Origin: Saposhnikovia divaricata
Taxonomy: Eukaryota > Streptophyta > Magnoliopsida > Apiales > Apiaceae
NCBI GenBank assembly: GCA_036435485.1
Contig: CM071598.1
Location: forward strand, 123,072,148 to 123,136,147
DNA length: 64,000 bases
Reading direction: 5' to 3'
Part shown: positions 48,156 to 59,822 of the stretch, in pieces
Position numbering within the stretch: position 1 is the stretch's first letter
Layout of the letters: each line of letters starts with the position of its first letter
The notes under the pieces: generated by a model
The model's database searches: none
The model's input: only the letters and a program-made list of their open reading frames with translations
What the model was told of the DNA's origin: nothing
Program-made: the position numbers and the translations under genes

Positions 48156-50015
48156 TGTTAGGTCCGATGAGATTGTAGAAGGGGGGGTTGAATACAATCT
48201 ATACCATTTTATCAAAATTTGTCCTTTGAATAAAATTTAATTTAGACAAATTTGTGCGGAATACATTGAAACAAATTTCAAGTTGAATATAACAATATAT
48301 TACCTTGATGGGTGTTATAATTTTCTGTACAGATAATTATCAAGTTGATAAAAACAAATTAGAAAATTCGACATGAACTTTTCTAAATTTGTTAATAAAA
48401 ATCGAGATAAGAACTAGGAGTAAAAACTCGCTAGTAGTACAAGAGACACAAATAATCAAGTTCTACCGGATAAAATATTAGAAAGATAGTAAGCTTGATT
48501 TACTATGAATTTTTCTATCTATGTGTTCTTGAGAGCTTTGAGAGAGATAAAGCTGCTGGGTCTTGTTTTTGAAGATGATATGTTGAAGTGTATATCTCTG
48601 TTCTTTCCGTCTTCTGCCTCTTTTATCAAAAAAACATGTCAACTGTCATAGTGTCCATTTTTAACACTACTATGACACTCGCTATGACAGTTTCTTGAAC
48701 ATATATGACTTTTTCAAGGCTGCTATGACACTCGAATAATACCAATATGACATTCGGTATTACTCTCGCTATTACACTTTCAGAAGCAGCTATGACACTT
48801 TAATTTTTGATGAACAAACTGATTCATTTGTACTGCCAAGTTGAACCAGTCGCGGGAAGGTAGTTGTAGCACAAGCACGGCTGTTTGCTGTTTTGAATCT
48901 GGCGCGTGCATACCACGCGCTGGGTAGGCGAGTGAATGACCAGCCGACAGCAACATGTGTGTTGTGCATTCCTTTTGTTTAGCCTTTTCAGTTTTGTTCA
49001 ATTGCAATTCATTTGTTTATTCTGCCGTGCACATTCTTTTTCAATACTTTGTTTGTTAAATAAACAAACAACCTGCCATTTCTAATTCAAAATCAAGGGG
49101 CCTATTTCGTCTTATTATAGACAGCTCCGTAGAAATGCTTTTTAACCCGCATAGCTTATAATCTTTAATTAATAAATAATTAATTTAATTCAGAAATTAT
49201 AAAAATAAATATTTAATATTATTAGATATTTATAAATATAATTTTCAAATTAAATAAAATATTTATTAATATAAATAAATGCTTACAGTCTAAGCTGCGG
49301 TCTCCTGAGGGTTTGGAACCGAACTTTCCATTCTATTGTGATAATTCTATTTTCTCATCACCCGTCCAGGTGTAATCTACGGTCTCTTGAGGATCTGAAA
49401 CCAGACTCCTTTTTCTTAACAAAAAATACAGCAATTCTAACCGGGGTTTCAGCATTAAGAATATATCACTTAGAATTTCTTTATGATAATTCATTTTCCT
49501 CGTAGCCAGTCCACTTGATAGTAAAATCCTTGTGGTTAATTAATTTAGCACTTCTGTTGCTTGCACAATGATTTTCTCTATACCAGTCTTGATAACTTGA
49601 ACCACTGAAGTTAATGATGAACAACCACTGTTAAATGTTGACACTCGATGCACGGTCTGGTTCATGAGTGACTAACCGCAATGACTGTTCTTCATATATT
49701 GACTTTAAAATCTGGTTCTTTTTCTTTTCTCATCTCTCTTCAATTCTTCTGTACTATCTTTGTCACTGTTGAAATCTCTGTCACTTTAAATGAATCCACT
49801 ACTTAACCAATACTTCACTGAGGCTTGATCAGATGACAGAACTTCTTTCAATGTAGTAATTCTTCAAGTCTGTAGATTGACCTTGATCTTTTTCTTCTGA
49901 CATATAATACAATCTGAGATTTCTTGTGACAGTCTATATACTATTCACTACTACAATCTTGTTTAAGTTGAGTTGTATCCTCGAAATACAAATAGGTTAC
50001 ATCATATGCCTTTCA
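48156..50015 (-). repeat. 5' LTR of the copia element
   Basis: Same ends as the other copy but 64 bp shorter overall. Near 49315-49325 it lacks a block that the other LTR holds between GGAACC and ACTTTCC, and short direct repeats (ACT) flank the missing block. Scattered substitutions show this is a much older insertion than 21107-33780. Confidence 0.93.
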
Positions 50016-50020
50016 ATACG

Positions 50021-50196
50021 ATAACGAGCTAAGTTACTATCATGATATTTAAGAGTTCCCATAGGGTTTTATATGTCCGTACTACATTAAGTAGTCCGAC
50101 TATGAACTTGGCAAGATTCTTATTATCTTAGTGAATTTATCGTTTTAACGTCGCATCATCTCTGAGGTTTATAACGTAACGCTCTGATACCATTTC
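50021..50196 (-). other. Leader and PBS of element X
   Basis: On the minus strand the PBS TGGTATCAGAGC (50181-50192) is four bases from the LTR start at 50197. The following leader matches, with changes, the leader after the PBS at 58261-58400 (shared phrases such as TAACTTAGCTCG/TAACATAG and TACTATCATGATAY). This ties element X to the same family as the plus-strand element at 53708. Confidence 0.75.
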
Positions 50197-50674
50197 TGTA
50201 ACAGGCTCTGATTCGGGGTTTGGGATCCGGTCATTACGGTCTCAATTTCCATCCACAATACTTGAACTTGAACCAACATAAATTAACTTACAACCTTGAG
50301 ATCCAAAACAACAACATAAAACATTCCCGTTATATTCACAGAGATGGACTCAGAGTAACCATCAAATATTATTACACAAATTTGAGTTCTTACAACCCAG
50401 AAGAATTACAATTTAACTTTACATACTCGTTGCCATCCATTAACATAAGTCATACTAGTAATTACATCGGATACTTAAAAGCTAACAACAAACCTACCAA
50501 TAGCTTCCTCCTCAGCAATGGTAGCTACATCCTCCTCATCAAGTTGCGAAACATTTCTCATCCATTCACGAACTAATCGCTTAGTCTGGTTCAGCTCGCC
50601 TATCTGTTGTTGTGATATATTTAAAACAATGCAAGGGTGAGAAAAATAGCTAACCAAAATAGTTTATAACTAGT

Positions 50675-50731
<57 letters not shown>
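50197..50731 (-). repeat. LTR X, 5' copy, interrupted
   Basis: It starts TGTAACAGGCTCTGATTCGG. From about 50230 it closely matches the LTR at 14259, including the 76-codon chance frame with few changes. It runs into a (TA)n tract (50682-50731) that is longer than in the other copy. At the end of the tract an unrelated AT-rich sequence starts. Confidence 0.8.
50682..50731. repeat. (TA)n microsatellite
   Basis: About 24 TA units at the junction of LTR X and the AT-rich insertion. Confidence 0.93.
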
Positions 50732-50736
<5 letters not shown>

Positions 50737-53707
50737 GAGAAAACCCTTTTAGATATAAAACTTAGAGAACACCATCTTGACCGTTGATTACTTAGAATTT
50801 AATATAATTGGTTTAATTAAAGAATAATGGCAAATTTGTGATTAATTTGAAGTTCATGAGCATATTCAGTATCAATTTTGTATTATGTGATTTTTAAAAG
50901 ATTTATTAAAAGATTAATTATACTTCACTTAAGCCACATTACTAATCAGAATCTTTTAATTTTGGAAACTAAACTATATTTACATACTTAACACGTCTAT
51001 CCTATTATATAATTTTTTTTTATTTTCGGAAAGTAGACATATCTATAAACACATGATCATATCTTTTTTTTTTGAAAATAACACATGAACATATCTTAAT
51101 CGAGTGCACAAAATTATACTTCGTTTTTAAAACACATTAAAAAACACCTTAATGGAATTTTAGAACACGTTAGAGAATCTTGTAATTTATTTTTCATTTT
51201 TATCGATTGCATAACTGAAAATCTCCAAAATAACGCTTTAACGAATCTAAACATATCAAAATTTCACTATTCTGTTAGATGTTCTGTACATTTAACTATT
51301 TCTACACTACATATTTCATTAATATTTTATGTAAATAAGATTTCATTAAACACTTCATTAATATCTTTAGAATAAGATTTAATATAATTTATAATAATAT
51401 TTTTGTTCTACTAAGAGTTTTACCAAAAATTAATTTTTATATTAGGTATTTTACCAGTTATTTTTTAAATTTTTATTATTTTTGTTAGTTCTACTATGTA
51501 TATTCTTTATAAAAATTAATTTTTTTTAAGTATTCTGTTAGGCGTTGTGTATATTTAACTAAGATTCCATTAGAAATTTCACTAATATTTCAGATAAACA
51601 TTTAATATAACTTATAATAATAGTATTCTACCATATGTTCTACTAAAATTTAACTAAGATTCCATTAAAAATTTCAATAATATTTCAGAATAATATTTAA
51701 TATAACTTATAATAATAGAATTCTACCCAGTGTTCTACTAAAATTTATTTATATATTAGGTGTTCTACTACACGTTATCTTTCCAAAAATTATTTTTATT
51801 TTAAGTTCTCAATGTGTTATCTTTCTTAAAATTAATTAATTTTAGTTGTTCTTAGGTGTAGTGTATATTTAACTAAAAATATAATTTAATATTACAGTTC
51901 TACTAAGTGTTTTACAAAATATTTATTCAGAATAAGATTTAATATAATTTAATATTACGTTTCCACTAGGTGTTTTGTAGATGTTTGTATATTTAACTAA
52001 GATTTCATTAAATATTTTATTAATACTTTTAGAATAAGATTCAATATAATTAGGTATTCTACTAAATGTTTTGTATCTTTAAAATTATAAGATTTTACTA
52101 AATGATTCGCTAACCATTTAAATAATAATATTTTACATACAAAATTATTTTTATATTAGTTATTCAACTCCGGATTTTCTTTCTAAAACTTATTTTAATA
52201 TGAGTCCTAGTAGGTGTTCTCTTTCTAAACATTAAAACTTTTAGTTGTTGTGTTTGGTTTTGTATATAAATATTTAAAATTTCATTAAAGACTTCATTAA
52301 ATTTAATATAATTTAGAACGATATTATTGTTCTACTAGGTGTTTTTCCAAAAAATTATTTTTATATTAGATATTTTACTGGTATTTTTTTTAATATATTT
52401 TTATTGTGAGTTCTACTATGTATCTTCTTTCTAAAAATTAGATATTTTTAGGTGTCTATTAGGCGCGTTTTGTATATTTAACTAAGATTCCATTGCAAAT
52501 TTCATAATATTGGATATAACTTATAATATTAACACTACGATTCTACTCTACTGTTTCTTTATTTTAGGGAACACTTAAAAAAATAGTTAAAATTAAACTT
52601 TCTTAAAAAGAACACTAACATTATAATTTTTAAAATTAAAAAACATGTTTTTATTTTTTTATTATAATTCATAATTATAGAAAAAACAATTTAAAATATT
52701 TCGAAAGATTTTAATTGTCTTATTAGGTTATTACTTTTTTTAATACTTTTTTAAAGAACACTTATTGTAAAATTATGTTATTTTTATTTCTTATATTTGT
52801 TGTATTTATTTCATTTGAATACTTATTTAGAAGAAAACTTACCAAAATTTTAAATATATTTGAAGTGTTTTATAATTTTTTTATAGAACACTTAAAGAAA
52901 ACACGTCATTAGTGATTTAATTAATTCTTTTTATAAAACTTCAAAATCATCAAAACACCTTCCTTTATTTGATGAAACACTTAAAAAACCACTTGAAAGA
53001 ACACTTATAGGATCATATAAAATTAAATTTCTTCAGAAAAAACACTAAAAAACATTATAATTTTTTAAATTAGCGAACACATTATTAATTTTTTTATTAG
53101 AATTCAAAATTATAGAAAAAAATTATTTAATTTATTTCTTAAGTGTTCTCTTAAGTTTTTTTATAAAGAAATTTATAGTGTGCTCTTTAATTTTGCAATT
53201 ATAATGTTGTTTTAAGTGTTCTTTAGTATTTTTTTTGTCTAACTAGTTTATGACCATTTTAAAGTTTTTTTTATTGTTTAAAAGAACAATTTATTGTTCT
53301 ATTAAGTGGTATTTCTAAAATACTTTAATAGAAAATGACCTAAGTTTGCAAAAGTATTTGTTAAAAATTATTGTATGTACTTAAATTTTTGTATTCGTTA
53401 AAGAATCCTTGTACGTGTTCTAGTTCATTAAAAAATTGTAATGTTCTTTTAAGTATTCTTTAGTATTTTAGTTGTCTAATTATTTTATGATATTTTTAAA
53501 GAACACCTATTAAAAAATTACTTAAAAAAACACTTAAATAAAAGTATTCTTTAATTATTTAAGTGTTCTATTAAGTGTTCTATAAGGGAATTTTAGAATA
53601 CGTTTGAGAATCTTGTAATTTATTTTTCATTTTTTATCAATTGCATAACTAAAAATCTCCTCAATAAGGCTTTAACGAATCTAAACATATCAAAATTTCA
53701 CTATTAG
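50732..53707. mobile_element. AT-rich, internally repetitive insertion of unknown class
   Basis: It interrupts LTR X at the (TA)n run and is itself cut at 53707 by the next LTR element. About 51290-52560 is built of diverged repeats with GTATATTTAACTAAGATT, ATTTAATATAAYTTATAATAATA and GTTCTACTARGTGTT phrases. About 52560-53590 repeats AGAACACTTAAAAAA-type phrases, with one ~120 bp block at 52595 recurring near 53020. A ~130 bp segment at 51150-51275 recurs almost whole at 53580-53702. There is no protein frame, and no terminal inverted repeat could be fixed. Confidence 0.5.
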
Positions 53708-54434
53708 TGTAAGAACCCAGATTTTGGGTGGGATTAAAACTTTTATGTATTTAATGATGTAAGAATGAATAGTGGTTATGACTGCGATGTAACGAAGATC
53801 TATTAAATAAATGGAACGGATTTGAATTCAATTACTTATATGTCATGCAGAATACTTTTGGTTGACGGCATAGATAAGAATGATCTATCTCCTAAGAATA
53901 TAAGTATATTACTTCAAGTAAGATTATTCTTATGTCATCCAAATCAATATCTATTATAAGTCCAGCGGTTCCGTAAAAAGGTTAAGAAGCACTCGAGAGT
54001 GAACCAGGTTCATTTTCCTAATTATAGGAATTAAATAAAAATAAGTGATGAATAGTGATTTTGGTGGAATTTGGAATATATTATTATAATAATGATATAC
54101 CCGGTATTCGGAACGGATTTCTGAGTTCGTATTAGTGATCCAGGGGGAAAATAAGTGTATGTAAAAGCTGTCGGATTCTGAAAAACCGCACTTTTATTTT
54201 CTCCGAGAGTTCCCTGGACACTGATAGCCTTAAGTATTTAACGAATGGATTAAAGGAATATAAAATGGAAAGTTAGAATGAAAGATGGAGAATGAAAGTA
54301 TTAATATTAAAGAGGATTCCCGGTAAACCCTAATTAGAAATTCGTGAAATGTTCTCACGAACGATCAATCGAAACGGGTAATAACCGGACACAGAAACAA
54401 GCAGAGGAAGCAAGAGTCTTGTGCAAGCTACTAG

Positions 54435-54442
54435 TATAAATA
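54435..54442 (+). promoter_or_regulatory. TATA box of the LTR promoter
   Basis: TATAAATA in otherwise mixed sequence, about 730 bp into the LTR. Transcription would start near 54465-54475, giving a leader of more than 5 kb before the gag ATG at 59716. Confidence 0.5.
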
Positions 54443-56199
54443 TCTAGTAACTAAACTAGAAGCAAGGAACTAGCACCTTAGAGGAAGAACCAAGTACTTA
54501 GCAAGAACAACTAGCTAGTTAGCCTTCAACCATGCAAAATGCAACACTTGTCCTACAAAAATCATCATCCATTACATCACACTCCACTAACACCACTTGG
54601 ATGAGATATTATCTAGCAAATGTCACTTTATGCATTATTCCAAATCAACCAACACAAAAGAACATAAAACTCTCCCTTGAAGCTCCATTCGGCCTCTTGG
54701 AAATTCCAAATTCAAAATCCAACTTCCAACCATTTGTTGATCTTGAAACTTTTATGGTGAGACTTACATTTCATATAAATGATCTCCTCAAAATCCTAGC
54801 TTCAATCTCTTCTTTTTCCATTTTCAAAAAAATGATTTAAGAGGAGGGTGAATAGTGTTTTCATGAACTAATCTTGTTTTTCCTTGATTTCTTTGGTTGA
54901 TTTAGCAAGCTTAAGCACTTCTAAGGATCATACCAAGCATAGTGAGGCTAGATCATACTCCAAGGAAGGTATAACAACTTTAAACCCTAGGCTTTACCTT
55001 GAGATTTTGCATGCTCTTGATGGGTTTTAGTATAAGATGTGATATTAGCATGATTATAAGCATGAATATGATGTAGTTTTGATAAATGTTAAAAATAGTT
55101 TAGATGAACGGAAAGGCATTGCTTGGCCTCAGTTCATATATATAAGTCATGTATATGTTGTTTGGGTTGGATGCTATGTGTAAGGGAAGATTCGAAATTG
55201 ATAGATATTCGATTTACAGCCGTTATAATGCCCGATTTTACAATACCATGTTTTGTATGCCATTTTCCATGTCAAACCCCTACTGTCCAGAGACCTTATC
55301 TGCCATGATAGGATAGGTAATGTTCTAAGCTTTGTTTTGATATAAAGATCACGTGAAACGGACTTACGGTTTAGGATTTATGACCAAATTACTAAAAGTA
55401 GTTCGAATCCGTAAACGAAAGTTCGTAACTGAAATTGAACCCTCGTAAGCTATGTAACGTCATGGCGAATCTTGGTAAATAAATACTAGGGGTAAGAAGG
55501 AAGGTGTGAAAGAAAACCGTATGTCAAAAAGAGCATTTTTCGATTTATTAAAAATGTTCGAGTAAAGGTTAAACGCGAACGAACCCCTAAAAGACGACTC
55601 TTTTGTAACTTTGGTAAAACACTTAGAAAACGGGCGATAAAACTCGGAGTATAATATTGGTTCGTAACGATCAACCTTAGAACTCGTATGACTCAAGTAT
55701 GTCCCAAGTATAAGTGCAGAGACATGTCGTATTAACGAACGAATGTCGGGTCGGATCAGTGATAATAAGTAATCCACTAATAGGGGTATAACGAGATAAC
55801 TCGAGAACGTGTTTCGATTTAAGTATAACTTAACTTTTAATATGTTAAGTGATTAATCCCGAATGCCTTGGCTATTTATAGATCACCAGGCTGAACCGGG
55901 ACCCGCTACCACTACCCCTTACCGTACTCGACTACCAGGCAAGTTTCAATTCCCTTCTTTTAGGCTGTTGTTGTGATTGAATAAATATATATATATGATT
56001 GCTGATATACATATGCCATTGCATGCATGCCTACTTTCAAGTTGAATTGATATACTTGTTCCCTAAATGTTATTGTTGGCTTATAAGCTAGATAGTTATA
56101 TATCAGCTATAAGCCGGTTATTGTAAGACCCTCATAGAAGGGCGTATATATCTTATTAATCAAAAATAGACCGGGAGTCAATATTTCTTGATATATCGA

Positions 56200-56960
56200 G
56201 ATTACCTCGGAAGAAAATATTTAAGTAAATATTTTCTATTATTTGGGCGACGAATATTATTTGAATATTCGTTCGAGACTAATTATTTTAACGATCCTTA
56301 CTTCAAATAATTATTTGAACGTAACTATTCAACGAATAATATTTCTCAATATTCATTCAGAGTCGAATTGATTATCGATTATTATTTCGAATATTCTTCT
56401 AAAGATGAGACTACTAAATGAATATTATTTGGATATTCTTTTAGAATGTTATTTTATTAAATAAATATTACGTTTGAATATTCATTTAAGATATTGAATA
56501 CTTGATGAATATTATTTTAATATTCATCTGAAGCTTGATTTAATTATCGAATATTATCTCGAATATTCCTTAAGGCTTGGATTACTAAATGAATATTACT
56601 TGATATTCATTTAGGATATTATTCATTAAATGAATATTACTTTTGAATATTCATTTAAATTCCTAATTAATTATGAATATTACCTTAAATATTCTTTTCA
56701 GGTCTTATTAATTAATGAATATTGTTTTGAGTATTCATTTAAATATTTATTTATTCAATAAATATTCTCCTGATATTTCTTCAGGGATTATTTTGAGAAA
56801 TACTCTGATTAAAGATATTCTTTCATATTCCCAATTATTCTTTAAATATTTTAACTCAATAAATATTCTCTGAATATTTATTCCATACTTAGTATAACCT
56901 CGATAAGGTTTATCTTCTTCGATTATTACAGAAAATATTTCGGAGTCATATTATTATTAA
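56200..56960 (+). repeat. Array of AATATT-centred dyads in the LTR
   Basis: At least eight diverged copies of the pattern AAATGAATATT...AATATTCATTTA, spaced roughly 60-90 bp. Each can fold into a short hairpin. Comparable arrays lie in reversed LTRs at 15940-16210 and 4900-5100. Confidence 0.75.
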
Positions 56961-58248
56961 TCTTATATCAAGAAAGGTTCTCAGACATCATTCTTCTTTG
57001 AGTCTATCTCCTTAATAATAAGGGAACCTTACTTGGAAAAATGTTATTTATCTTGTCGACTTCCCGGTCATAAAGTATTCCCTTCACCCGCAACTCGGGT
57101 GCTGTTGACTTATTAAGTCGTTGCTTACCTTCTCATCTTTCGAGGGGTAAGATTACTGGAACAAGTTGATATCCGTCACCAAGTAATAGCTTGGGAGTTA
57201 TTGGTAAATTTTCCTTTCCAACTAGATACGACTACTTTGTGGAGTCTTATCAACAAGTCTTATACTTGGGGAAAGAGGGACGAACGTTACATTCAGAATC
57301 ATGAATTCTATTTGAACTAGGAGTCGTGTAAGAGGCCGAGTAGCGCCGGTCCATCCCCTTGGCCCAACCGTTGGCCGGGGAGAGCTAGCAAGGCGGTATA
57401 CAAGTAAAGCCGTCAGTTCTTCCTTCTACCGGTAGTAAATCTAAATTGAGCTGTACGATCTCGACTGATCATCAAGATTGGAACAGCGGGCGCGGTGAAT
57501 ACTCCATCATTGGTTCATCATCCAAATTCATTTATTTCCTGCAACACGATTACTGTTGGCAGAGTTGGAAAAGAGTCATAACTGGAATTGCAACCCTTTC
57601 TTGCAAGTTCCTCTTCTTAATAACGATAATAATATCTCGCTTACTTCGATGTAGCAGATATTTCTTCAAACAAATACTTTAAGTTACCTTGTAACTTCAT
57701 CGTTCATATTATACTGGCATCATTTCCGTAAATGCATGGCATATGGTTTAAGAGATAGCTTTGAACTGTTTTAAATTATCGTTCAGTTATATATTTGTTG
57801 GTGGGCTTTCGCTCACCCTTGCTTTGTTTATATTATGTCACAACAACAGCTAGGACAGATGGCTCGCGTCAGGCGCACTCGGCGCAAGCAGGTTACCCGA
57901 CCCACCGGACTACCCGCTGAGATGCTAGCCGCCATTGCTGAGGTAGCATAGTTAGACAGCTTTTGTTTCCTGTTTAACTATATGTATAATTAATGTAATC
58001 AACGGCAAAACTTTTAAACCTATGATGTTATCCTTTTGGGATTGTAATAACTTTTATTCGTAACCCTTTAATGTAAGACTTATTTCAATTTCATCTCTGG
58101 GACTATAACTGTTGTGTGTGTGAGTGGTAATTATTGTGGGGTCACAGCATGTGATTTATTTATTGTGGACTCAAGTCAAGTATTATGAATGGATGTAAGA
58201 CCGTAACCACCAGATCCCTGACCCCGGATTCTGGGGGTGTTACAGAGA

Positions 58249-58260
58249 TGGTATCAGAGC
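58249..58260 (+). other. Primer binding site, initiator tRNA-Met type
   Basis: TGGTATCAGAGC, four bases after the LTR end. Confidence 0.93.
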
Positions 58261-58402
58261 GAGAGTTATATATCCCAAGAGATGATACGACGTTATATAA
58301 TAATAAATTCAATAATATAATAAGAACCCTTGCCAGGTTCACCTAAAACCCTTACGGGAACTTTTTAAGTATCATGATAGTAACATAGTTCATCTTGTGT
58401 AG

Positions 58403-59296
58403 GCGAGCGACTTGTCGGCCCAGGAGGCAGCTGCGAGACAGCATGATGAGGACATGTTCCGGACTAGGGACCCATACTATGAGCACTTGCCTGAGGATGA
58501 TACTGAGCCTGAGGAGGAGGACGCTGAGGAGGTCCAGGTTGAGGCTGATACTGATGTGATCGAGTCTGAGGAGGAGGACCCTGAGGAGGTCCAGGATGAT
58601 GCTGACACAGATGTTGTTGAGACTGAGGGGGAGGAGGACCCGGAGGGGGTCCAGACAGGACAGGACGCTGAGTTAGTGGTTGAGGATGATGATTATTGGG
58701 TTATGACTGAGTTCAGGACTATGGGAGATGACACTGACATGACCACGGATCAGGTGGTGCCGGTGGATGAGGGTGTTGAGGGAGGTATAGATGAGCCAGT
58801 AGTTGGTGCTGTAGGGAGTTCTGGACTTTTTGTGCCACTCCTCCCTGTTGAGAGAGCCCCTACCCCACCACCACTACCTGTGAGCCCCTACCCCGACGAG
58901 TTTGAGGAGCTTACCCCAGAGCCCCAGCAGACAGAGACTGCCGCTCCAGCTGAGCCATCCACCCCACCTCATGCCCCGATAGGAGGAGTCCCAGTATGTG
59001 TTCACAACTTGATTGTGAACGGGCTTTATAGAGAGTTGTCTGTGGCAGATGCCAGGTTGGCAGAGTCTAGGAGTGAGTTAGCAGCAGAGAGAGCCGCCCG
59101 GATGAGGGTGCAGGGCAGGAGGACTATCAGTGACAGAGTTGGGTATAGGGCTGTGACCCGCATCGAGCTGAGGGCTCGGGTGAGGGTGCGACAGTTGCCT
59201 ACTAATGGGCATGGTAGGGTAGACAGAGCAGCGGCTGAGGAGGTTTTCCGCATCGCCATGGGGAGGGTTCGGAGGATGTTTCGTCGTGACGGCTGA
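58403..59296 (+). CDS. Leader open frame upstream of gag (unknown function)
   Basis: The frame opens directly after an acceptor-like TAG (CATCTTGTGTAG|GCGAGC, AG at 58401-58402). There is no ATG until 58454. About 283 residues follow the ATG. Layout: a very acidic N-terminal third with repeats of the EEDPEEVQDDADTDVVE type, a Pro-rich middle (PTPPPLPVSPYP), then an Arg/Ala-rich coiled-coil segment (ADARLAESRSELAAERAARM) and a basic end (GRVRRMFRRDG). No known domain recognised. The frame at 24604-25116 in the young element has the same position and a similar acid-then-coil layout. GC content is much higher than the surroundings. This suggests a conserved accessory product, perhaps made from spliced RNA. 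Confidence 0.55.
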   Translation, partial: ASDLSAQEAAARQHDEDMFRTRDPYYEHLPEDDTEPEEEDAEEVQVEADTDVIESEEEDPEEVQDDADTDVVETEGEEDPEGVQTGQDAELVVEDDDYWVMTEFRTMGDDTDMTTDQVVPVDEGVEGGIDEPVVGAVGSSGLFVPLLPVERAPTPPPLPVSPYPDEFEELTPEPQQTETAAPAEPSTPPHAPIGGVPVCVHNLIVNGLYRELSVADARLAESRSELAAERAARMRVQGRRTISDRVGYRAVTRIELRARVRVRQLPTNGHGRVDRAAAEEVFRIAMGRVRRMFRRDG

Positions 59297-59715
59297 TTTC
59301 AGATGTAGTGATGCAGTGGTCTAGTTGTCTAGTCATGTACGGACATAGTAGTGCCGGCTTTTGTAGGGATGGTTTTCTTGTACTTGTTTTCCCTTTTTGC
59401 AGACTAGACAGATAGACAACATATTTCACTTTTGACTTGTTGTTGTTGTTAGGATGGTTGTACTTTAAACTATCATTGTAACTTGGATGTTGTACCTTTT
59501 CGGTACCTGGTATATATTTGTTTCCATTTCAGTCATTACAATTTTGTTGGGATGTGATCACGAGTTTATTAGCATATGTATTACTTTTCGATTAAGTTGC
59601 CATGAGATATAAAACTGTGGGATTTTAAACCCAATCATGTAAAGAAATGTGCAAGGAAAAATCCTCTAAAACAGATCAGTGAACCTAATGTATAACTTTC
59701 CAAATTTTCAGTAAA
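59297..59715 (+). other. Spacer between leader frame and gag, with candidate splice acceptor
   Basis: No coding frame. It ends in CAAATTTTCAG (59701-59711), four bases before the gag ATG, in the same arrangement as in the young element. Confidence 0.45.
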
Positions 59716-59822
59716 ATGCCTCCAAGACGAATGGGCACTAGGGCTAACCCCCGCGAATCTACTGACCAAGAAAGTCACAACCAACACGAGGAAAACCGTA
59801 AAGTAGTGAGGAACAAGATTAG
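59716..59822 (+). pseudogene. Broken N-terminus of gag
   Basis: The ATG at 59716 begins MPPRRMGTRANPRE, but this frame ends at 59901 without reaching the Gag domain. The Gag domain is in the next frame, which holds a TAA at 59799 and a TAG at 59820-59822. A one-base shift between about 59799 and 59820 plus the TAG therefore separate the start codon from the body of Gag-Pol. Unless translation starts elsewhere, this copy does not make full-length Gag. Confidence 0.7.

Larger units (their letters stand above)
37727..50015 (-). mobile_element. Ty1/copia element, SIRE/Maximus type, complete in structure but coding-dead
   Basis: 12.3 kb, with LTRs of 1924 and 1860 bp and a perfect 5 bp target duplication ATACG (37722-37726 and 50016-50020). 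PBS and PPT are in place. The minus-strand order is Gag, protease, integrase, RT, RNase H, the copia order with integrase before RT. Long LTRs, an extended coiled-coil region after Gag and a 2.8 kb stretch between pol and the 3' LTR fit the SIRE lineage. One frameshift and seven in-frame stops inactivate it. It inserted in the leader region of element X. Confidence 0.93.
53708..58244 (+). repeat. 5' LTR of the second plus-strand Tekay element
   Basis: It starts TGTAAGAACCCAGATTTTGG and ends CTGGGGGTGTTACA, directly before the PBS. A TATA box at 54435, a chance or leader frame at 54532-54840 and a large array of AATATT-centred dyads (56200-56960) lie within it. Confidence 0.9.

Noticed and set aside
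54532..54840. 102-codon frame in the 5' LTR as a gene
   Set aside because: No domain, no counterpart recognised in the related LTRs; treated as part of the leader, although it follows the TATA box and starts with an ATG.
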